Assembly (NCBI RefSeq): GCF_003025595.1
Contig: NZ_PYMI01000013.1
Span: forward strand, 1-64,000
Length of the DNA stretch: 64,000 nucleotides
Direction of reading: 5' to 3'
DNA from: Photobacterium ganghwense
Lineage (GTDB): Bacteria; Pseudomonadota; Gammaproteobacteria; Enterobacterales; Vibrionaceae
In this document: piece after piece, positions 58,937 through 64,000 of the stretch
How positions within the stretch are numbered: the first letter of the stretch is position 1
Layout: each line of letters starts with the position of its first letter
Translations under genes and position numbers: made by a program
Notes under the pieces: model-generated
Told to the model about the DNA's origin: nothing
The model's database searches: none
The model's input: the letters and a program-made list of their open reading frames with translations, nothing else

Positions 58937-61351
58937 ATGTCCAACAACTACGATTCATCAAGTATCAAGGTACTGAAGGGCCTTGATGCGGTACGTAAGC
59001 GCCCAGGGATGTACATTGGTGATACCGATGACGGCACGGGCTTGCACCACATGGTCTTTGAGGTGGTCGATAACTCTATCGATGAAGCTCTTGCTGGCCA
59101 TTGTGAAGATATCATCGTAACTATCCATGAAGACGGCTCGGTGTCTGTAAGCGATGATGGTCGTGGTATTCCGACAGAACTGCACCCTGAAGAAGGGGTT
59201 TCTGCGGCAGAAGTCATCATGACGGTTCTGCACGCCGGCGGTAAGTTTGACGACAACTCCTACAAAGTTTCCGGCGGTCTGCACGGGGTGGGTGTGTCGG
59301 TAGTGAACGCCCTGTCTGAAAAAGTGGAACTGACCATTCACCGCGGCGGCCATATCCATCAGCAGATTTACCACCATGGTGAACCTCAGGCACCTCTGGC
59401 TGTGATTGGTGATTCTGACCGCACCGGTACCCGTATTCGTTTCTGGCCGAGTGCGGCCACGTTTAGCAACATCGAATTCCACTACGAGATCCTGGCGAAG
59501 CGTCTGCGCGAACTGTCGTTCCTGAACTCCGGGGTTTCTATCCGACTGATTGATGAGCGCGAAGAAAACAAGCAAGACCACTTCATGTATGAAGGCGGGA
59601 TTAAAGCGTTCGTTGAGCACCTGAACCGTAACAAGACTCCAATTCACCCGAAAGTGTTCCACTTTGAGTTCACTCGTGAAGACGGTATCGGGGTTGAAGT
59701 GGCGATGCAGTGGAACGATGGTTTCCAGGAAAACATTTACTGCTTTACCAACAACATTCCGCAGCGTGACGGCGGTACACACCTGGCGGGTTTCCGTGGC
59801 GCGCTGACCCGTACCCTGAACCTTTTCATGGAAAAAGAAGGGTATTCGAAGAAAGCGAAAACCGCGACCTCGGGTGACGATGCCCGTGAAGGCCTGACGG
59901 CCGTGGTCTCGGTGAAAGTGCCGGATCCTAAGTTCTCCAGCCAGACCAAAGACAAGCTGGTATCGAGTGAAGTGAAACCGGCCGTTGAGTCGGCGATGGG
60001 TGAAAAGCTGAGTGAATTCCTACTGGAAAACCCAAGTGATGCCAAAACGGTTTGTAGCAAGATTATCGAAGCGTCACGAGCCCGTGAAGCGGCTCGTAAA
60101 GCGCGCGAAATGACGCGTCGTAAAGGCGCTCTGGATCTGGCGGGTCTGCCGGGCAAACTGGCTGACTGTCAGGAAAAAGATCCTGCGCTGTCTGAACTCT
60201 ACATAGTGGAGGGTGACTCGGCGGGCGGTTCTGCCAAGCAGGGTCGTAACCGTAAGAATCAGGCGATTCTGCCGCTGAAAGGTAAAATCCTGAACGTGGA
60301 AAAAGCCCGTTTTGACAAGATGCTGTCTTCGCAGGAAGTGGCTACGCTGATCACGGCCATGGGCTGTGGTATCGGCCGCGACGAATACAACCCGGATAAA
60401 CTGCGTTACCACAGCATCATCATCATGACCGATGCCGACGTTGACGGCTCGCACATCCGTACGCTGCTGTTGACCTTCTTCTACCGTCAGATGCCAGAAC
60501 TGATCGAGCGTGGTCATATCTACATTGCTCAGCCACCACTGTACAAAGTGAAGAAAGGCAAACAAGAGCAGTACATCCAGGATGATGACAACATGACGCA
60601 GTACCAGATCACTCTGGCACTGGATAACGCGCAGCTGTTTACCGCAGAAGGGGCGCCGGCGATCATGGGTCAGGCGTTGGAAACGCTGGTGCAGCAATAC
60701 AATAGTGCCGGTAAGATGATTGACCGCATGAGCCGTCGCTATCCGAAACTGATGCTGAATGAGTTCCTGTATCAGCCGCGTCTGACGGCGGACATGCTGG
60801 CGGATCAGTCTCAGGTAGAAGGCTGGACGAACACGCTGGTGGCCGCGCTGCAGCAAAAACAAACCGGTGAAAGTCACTTCTCGTTTGAGGTGGTGAAGGA
60901 CGACGAGCACAACGTATGGTTGCCGAAAGTGATCGTGCGTACTCACGGTGTGGAATACGACTACCTGCTGAGTGTTGATCTGCTGAACTCGAAAGAGTAT
61001 GCGAAACTGGCGGATCTGTCGGAAGCATTGGACGGCCTGCTGGATGACTCTGCCTACGTTCAACGTGGCGAGCGTAAACAGCCGGTTGACAGTTTCAGTG
61101 AAGCACTGGACTGGATGATCAAAGAATCTCGCCGTGGCCTGAGCATTCAGCGCTATAAAGGTCTGGGTGAAATGAACCCGGATCAGCTGTGGGAAACCAC
61201 CATGGATCCAGAATCGCGCCGTATGATGCAGGTAACTGTTCAGGATGCAGTTGCTGCTGACGAACTGTTTACCACGCTGATGGGTGATCAGGTTGAGCCG
61301 CGTCGTAACTTTATCGAAGCGAACGCCCTGAACGCCAACCTGGACGTGTAA
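58937..61351 (+). CDS. gyrB: DNA gyrase subunit B
   Basis: ATPase subunit of DNA gyrase, 804 residues as in E. coli. The GHKL ATPase domain begins YDSSSIKVLKGLDAVRKRPGMYIG, with VVDNSIDEALAGH carrying the catalytic glutamate. The TOPRIM motif EGDSAGGSAKQGRNRKNQA starts at E425, followed by PLKGKILNVEKA; the 170-residue insert of gammaproteobacterial GyrB is present. It is the last gene of the dnaA-dnaN-recF-gyrB block. A strong terminator follows. Confidence 0.98.
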   Translation: MSNNYDSSSIKVLKGLDAVRKRPGMYIGDTDDGTGLHHMVFEVVDNSIDEALAGHCEDIIVTIHEDGSVSVSDDGRGIPTELHPEEGVSAAEVIMTVLHAGGKFDDNSYKVSGGLHGVGVSVVNALSEKVELTIHRGGHIHQQIYHHGEPQAPLAVIGDSDRTGTRIRFWPSAATFSNIEFHYEILAKRLRELSFLNSGVSIRLIDEREENKQDHFMYEGGIKAFVEHLNRNKTPIHPKVFHFEFTREDGIGVEVAMQWNDGFQENIYCFTNNIPQRDGGTHLAGFRGALTRTLNLFMEKEGYSKKAKTATSGDDAREGLTAVVSVKVPDPKFSSQTKDKLVSSEVKPAVESAMGEKLSEFLLENPSDAKTVCSKIIEASRAREAARKAREMTRRKGALDLAGLPGKLADCQEKDPALSELYIVEGDSAGGSAKQGRNRKNQAILPLKGKILNVEKARFDKMLSSQEVATLITAMGCGIGRDEYNPDKLRYHSIIIMTDADVDGSHIRTLLLTFFYRQMPELIERGHIYIAQPPLYKVKKGKQEQYIQDDDNMTQYQITLALDNAQLFTAEGAPAIMGQALETLVQQYNSAGKMIDRMSRRYPKLMLNEFLYQPRLTADMLADQSQVEGWTNTLVAALQQKQTGESHFSFEVVKDDEHNVWLPKVIVRTHGVEYDYLLSVDLLNSKEYAKLADLSEALDGLLDDSAYVQRGERKQPVDSFSEALDWMIKESRRGLSIQRYKGLGEMNPDQLWETTMDPESRRMMQVTVQDAVAADELFTTLMGDQVEPRRNFIEANALNANLDV

Positions 61352-61403
61352 TTACGCCGAGATAGTACCTGCCCAAGTGGCAGAATGTCAGATAGGGTGT
61401 TGG

Positions 61404-61434
61404 AAAACGCCGCTCGAAAGAGCGGCGTTTTTTT
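61404..61434 (+). terminator. gyrB terminator
   Basis: Stem AAACGCCGCTC / GAGCGGCGTTT with a GAAA tetraloop and T7, about 55 bases after gyrB. Confidence 0.92.
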
Positions 61435-61740
61435 ATGACCTCGATTATAGGCTGCCGTAGCCGTTATCCTGGCGGAGGCTTTTCTTTTGGATCGTGGTTA
61501 GTCTGGAGTATGAACTGGGCAGGCTCGCTGCTCCCAGATCACGTTTGAGTAAAGATGCGGGCTCTCCTTGCTAAACCGTAGTGGGTATTTTCTGATTTTG
61601 GGCAAATTTGTTGTCGGGGATGGGAGACTTTTACTTGCTGGGTGCTGCAGTTTTGGGGGAACCAGACGGCTAGTTGCCTGGTTAGGACAAAAACGGCTGA
61701 CTGCGAATAAACCGCTGAGCAAAAAAATTGCTATCGGGGT
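61435..61740. other. Intergenic region without recognisable gene (gyrB-ibpA)
   Basis: About 300 bases with no convincing gene. A 91-codon plus-strand frame that would start at 61568 has no ribosome site, shows no motif and would run through the ibpA promoter; a 96-codon minus frame overlaps it. I see no repeats or tRNA-like sequence. Confidence 0.5.
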
Positions 61741-61768
61741 CTTGAATCGGATTTGGCCGACCTTATAT
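61741..61768 (+). promoter_or_regulatory. Sigma-32 (RpoH) promoter of ibpA
   Basis: CTTGAA (61741-61746) is followed after 14 bases by CCTTATAT (61761-61768), matching the heat-shock promoter pattern CTTGAA / CCCCATNT. It would give a leader of about 110 bases before ibpA. Control of ibpA by RpoH is known. Confidence 0.75.
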
Positions 61769-61854
61769 CTAGTAGTGAAGCAGAGCAAGGTGCCAGAGTT
61801 TGGGCCTGCATACGCTTGTCCGGTAGGAAAGCAGCTTCACTGACCTTAACCGTA

Positions 61855-61884
61855 ATCATATTGCTTCAAAGAAGGATAGGTATT
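61855..61884 (+). promoter_or_regulatory. ROSE-like RNA thermometer at the ibpA ribosome site
   Basis: TTGCTTC, loop AAA, then GAAGGAT folds into a short hairpin that hides the AGGA Shine-Dalgarno. The helix includes a G opposite G in the TTGCT/AGGA part, the hallmark of ROSE elements, which melt at heat-shock temperature. E. coli ibpA is controlled in this way. Confidence 0.7.
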
Positions 61885-62325
61885 ATGCGTACACTTGATT
61901 TTACTCCTCTATATCGTTCTGCCATTGGTTTTGATCGTCTGTTTAATCAGATGGAGCAGAACCTGAACAACAGCAATGGTGGCTACCCGCCATACAACAT
62001 TGAGCAGCGTGGCGATAACCAGTACCGCATTACGATGGCGGTCGCGGGGTTTGCTGAGTCGCAGCTGGATATCACTCAGCACGAGAACAAACTGATTGTG
62101 CGCGGTACTCGCCCTGAGTCCGAGCACGACGAGCGCCAGTACCTGTATCAGGGGATCGCAGAACGCGACTTTGAGCGCAAGTTCCAGTTGGCAGACTATG
62201 TCAAAGTGATTGGGGCTAATATGGAGAACGGGCTACTGCATATTGATCTTGAACGTGAGATCCCAGAAGAGCAGAAGCCACGTAAGATCACCATCAATGG
62301 CACGCCGCTACTGGAAAGTGAGTAA
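61885..62325 (+). CDS. ibpA: Small heat-shock protein IbpA-like (Hsp20)
   Basis: ATP-independent holdase chaperone (146 residues) that coats aggregating proteins for DnaK/ClpB. It is very like E. coli IbpA: FTPLYRSAIGFDRLFNQ in the N-terminal arm, then an alpha-crystallin domain (about 36-128) with PPYNIEQ, AVAGFAESQLDI and YQGIAERDFERKFQL. Start chosen at 61885, with AGGATAGG upstream in the thermometer hairpin; an earlier in-frame start would lie within the untranslated leader. Only one ibp gene is present, no ibpB. Confidence 0.95.
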   Translation: MRTLDFTPLYRSAIGFDRLFNQMEQNLNNSNGGYPPYNIEQRGDNQYRITMAVAGFAESQLDITQHENKLIVRGTRPESEHDERQYLYQGIAERDFERKFQLADYVKVIGANMENGLLHIDLEREIPEEQKPRKITINGTPLLESE

Positions 62326-62358
62326 CGCCGCTAGCTAAACGCAGCAACGATAAGAGAG

Positions 62359-62385
62359 AAGGTCAGCCATCGGCTGGCCTTTTTG
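62359..62385 (+). terminator. ibpA terminator
   Basis: Stem GGTCAGCC / GGCTGGCC (one G-T pair) with loop ATC and T5, about 35 bases after ibpA. Confidence 0.85.
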
Positions 62386-62432
62386 TTTGGCTGGATTCTA
62401 GTAATTGCAGTAGGAGAAGCGGTTCCCGTTTT

Positions 62433-62448
62433 GGTTTCACGTGAAACC
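62433..62448. promoter_or_regulatory. parS site between ibpA and avtA
   Basis: GGTTTCACGTGAAACC is a perfect 16-base palindrome; its inner 14 bases equal the Bacillus-type parS core GTTTCACGTGAAAC. It lies about 14.8 kb from oriC in an intergenic region. ParB is encoded at 43124-44017. Confidence 0.85.
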
Positions 62449-62449
62449 A

Positions 62450-62475
62450 AGAAAGCTGCCTAATGGCAGCTTTCT
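62450..62475 (-). terminator. Hairpin, probable avtA terminator
   Basis: Perfect stem AGAAAGCTGCC / GGCAGCTTTCT with loop TAAT, two bases beyond the parS site. The T-run on the minus strand is short (TTTCTT), so terminator function is likely but not certain. Confidence 0.6.
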
Positions 62476-62610
62476 GAGGGAGAGCGATAATAACAATGCT
62501 CGCGGCGGACCAAGGTTGGTGACTTGGTAAAGACCGATTACCCATCTAGATGCGATGCTGCTATGTCCCTAAACGGGGAGTGCACTCCAGGAGTCATAGC
62601 TTGTAGGCTA

Positions 62611-63873
62611 TCAATCAGCGGGTTTGCCTTCCCGGTAGGCGCGAGCAACTTCTTCGGCAATGATAGCAATGCCGCGTTGCATCACGTCGTCTTCCTGCAC
62701 ATAGTTCATGCGCAGGCATTCATGACCATGCTGCCAGTCTTCTTCCAATCCGATAAAGAAGTATTCGCCCGGGACAATCAACACTCCGCGATCCTTGAGG
62801 CGTTGGTACAGTTCCATGGTGCTGATAGGGAGATCGTTAAACCACAACCACAGGAACATGGCCCCTTCAGGTTTGTGAATTCGAAAGCGCGGATCGGTAA
62901 TGGCTTGTTGCAGCAGTGCGACCGCGTGCTGTGATTTACGCTGGTAAAACGGTTTAATCACAGTTTCGCTCAGCGTCAGCAAGTCGTTCTGTTCAATCAT
63001 CCGATAAGCCAGGGCGGGCCCGACACTGCCAGGGGCCAGGCTGAGCACGCCGTTCATGTTGGTAATGGCTGTCGCGATTTCTTCGCGGGCAACGACAATC
63101 CCACAGCGGACACCCGGCAAGCCGAGCTTGGACAGGCTCATGCACAGCACCGTGTTGTCGTTCCAGAAAGGGGTGACATCTTCAAAAATGATATCCGGGA
63201 ACGGCATGCCGTAGGCGTTATCAATAATCAGTGGGATACCGTGTTCACGCGCCAGTGCATCCAGGTGGGCAATTTCTTCGTCGGTCAACACATTGCCGGT
63301 TGGGTTGGTCGGGCGCGACGCACAGATCGCCCCAATGCTGTCATCCACCACCAGGTTTTTGAAGTCGACATGGTACTTAAACAGGCCATCTTCCAGTAGG
63401 GTGATTTCCGGGCGGTAGGAGATAAACATCTCTTCACTTAACCCCGCATCCCCATAGCCAATGTATTCCGGTGCCAGCGGCAGCAGAATTTTTTTGCGGG
63501 TCCCATCGCTGAATGTGCCTGCCAGAAGGTTGAACAAATTGAAGAAGGCGCTCTGGCTGCCGTTGGTCAGGGCGATATTGCGTGCGGTTATCGGCCAGCC
63601 GAATCGCTCACGCAACAGATCGGCCAGGGCATTGATGAACGTGTTTTTGCCTTGCGGACCATCGTAGTTCGTCATGGCCTGGGTCAGTTCGCCACTGGCG
63701 GCCATTTGCTGGCAAAGCTGATTGAAGTAGGTGAGCATTTCGGGAATCTGCGCCGGATTCCCGCCACCCAGCATGATGGCATCGGGATTGCGTAATCCGT
63801 CGTTCAAATCATCCATTAGTTGGGTGATCCCAGAGTAGCGGGCGAACTTGTCACCGAATGTTGAAAACTCCAT
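62611..63873 (-). CDS. avtA: Valine-pyruvate aminotransferase AvtA
   Basis: PLP fold-type I aminotransferase (420 residues) moving amino groups between valine/alanine and pyruvate/2-ketoisovalerate. The PLP lysine is in MSLSKLGLPG, and RPTNPTGNV and YDGPQGKNTFINAL-type family blocks are present; it closely follows E. coli AvtA. It complements ilvE in valine synthesis. A minus-strand promoter lies 55-85 bases upstream; E. coli avtA is repressed by leucine and alanine but I see no such signal. Confidence 0.95.
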   Translation of the reverse strand: MEFSTFGDKFARYSGITQLMDDLNDGLRNPDAIMLGGGNPAQIPEMLTYFNQLCQQMAASGELTQAMTNYDGPQGKNTFINALADLLRERFGWPITARNIALTNGSQSAFFNLFNLLAGTFSDGTRKKILLPLAPEYIGYGDAGLSEEMFISYRPEITLLEDGLFKYHVDFKNLVVDDSIGAICASRPTNPTGNVLTDEEIAHLDALAREHGIPLIIDNAYGMPFPDIIFEDVTPFWNDNTVLCMSLSKLGLPGVRCGIVVAREEIATAITNMNGVLSLAPGSVGPALAYRMIEQNDLLTLSETVIKPFYQRKSQHAVALLQQAITDPRFRIHKPEGAMFLWLWFNDLPISTMELYQRLKDRGVLIVPGEYFFIGLEEDWQHGHECLRMNYVQEDDVMQRGIAIIAEEVARAYREGKPAD

Positions 63874-63928
63874 CTTATTACTTCCGATTCTCAGTCTATC
63901 TAAGGTTGACTTTTATTTATTCGATATG

Positions 63929-63957
63929 GTTATGGATTATGTTGTGTACTCCGTCAA
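63929..63957 (-). promoter_or_regulatory. avtA promoter
   Basis: On the minus strand TTGACG and CATAAC are 17 bases apart, about 55 bases upstream of the avtA start. The -10 is weak. The last 40 bases of the window hold no gene I can support. Confidence 0.55.
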
Positions 63958-64000
63958 CATACCTGAATGCTGGAGGTAGGGAAAGTCTGAATTGCGGCGT

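Noticed and set aside
61568..61843. A 91-codon plus frame before ibpA
   Set aside because: It runs through the sigma-32 promoter and the ibpA leader, and its sequence matches nothing I recognise.
1..64000. CRISPR array, prophage, transposon, toxin-antitoxin or defence island
   Set aside because: No regularly spaced repeats, integrase, transposase or defence-type proteins were seen; the XRE pair has no toxin partner.
1..64000. tRNA genes
   Set aside because: I noticed no cloverleaf-type sequence with a GTTCRANNC arm in the gaps; the rRNA operon itself is outside the window.

Overview
This window is the replication-origin region of the main chromosome of a gammaproteobacterium, almost certainly a member of the Vibrionaceae (Photobacterium, Grimontia or Vibrio relatives; I cannot fix the genus). 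The evidence is gene order. oriC lies between mnmG and mioC. A parA-parB pair sits between rsmG and the atp operon. A polar amino-acid ABC transporter separates rpmH from dnaA. Before them come aroE-hemF-tsaC, purEK, smg-dprA, def-fmt-rsmB-trkAH and ilvGMEDA, and the left edge carries the promoter of an rRNA operon that reads off the window. Base composition looks even and slightly above half G+C. I see no insertion sequence, prophage, tRNA, CRISPR array or genomic island.

Layout. 1-330: leader and P1-type promoter of an rRNA operon (minus). 330-8780: yrdA, then yrdB-aroE-hemF-tsaC (minus), purEK under a PurR box (plus), and topA-like zinc finger/smg/dprA/LysM (minus). 9068-14982: def-fmt, rsmB and trkA-trkH (plus). 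15065-17497: hemolysin III-type yqfA, a Spo0M-like gene and a GntR/FCD regulator (minus). 17498-21900: a gene-poor 650-base gap, then yihD, ccoG, srkA and dsbA (plus), then comM (minus). 23688-30226: ilvL attenuator and ilvGMEDA (plus). 30309-35839: two paralogous XRE regulators, glmS, its DeoR-family neighbour and glmU (minus). 36018-47358: atpIBEFHAGDC, parB, parA, rsmG and mnmG (minus). 47440-47770: oriC. 47789-55018: mioC, mnmE, yidC, yidD, rnpA, rpmH and a three-gene ABC transporter (minus). 55329-61351: dnaA-dnaN-recF-gyrB (plus). 61741-63957: heat-shock ibpA (plus) and avtA (minus).

The genes form familiar functional groups: replication initiation and origin segregation (oriC, DnaA, DnaN, RecF, GyrB, ParAB, parS sites), translation and protein maturation (Def, Fmt, RsmB, TsaC, RsmG, MnmE/G, RnpA, L34), membrane biogenesis and energetics (YidC/YidD, F1Fo ATPase, TrkAH), branched-chain amino-acid synthesis, cell-wall precursor synthesis (GlmS, GlmU), and DNA uptake/recombination (DprA, ComM).

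I did not find a convincing new biological system; almost every gene is a recognisable core gene. The most interesting signals are regulatory and non-coding: a perfect 24-base palindrome of FabR type before yqfA, a sigma-32 promoter plus a ROSE-like RNA thermometer before ibpA, ParB-type parS sites in recF and beside avtA, a dense GATC/DnaA-box array before a TTG-started dnaA, an ilvL attenuator, a helically phased direct repeat before the DeoR gene, a tandem pair of XRE regulators, and an unassigned transcript or small ORF with its own terminator near 17.7-18.05 kb.
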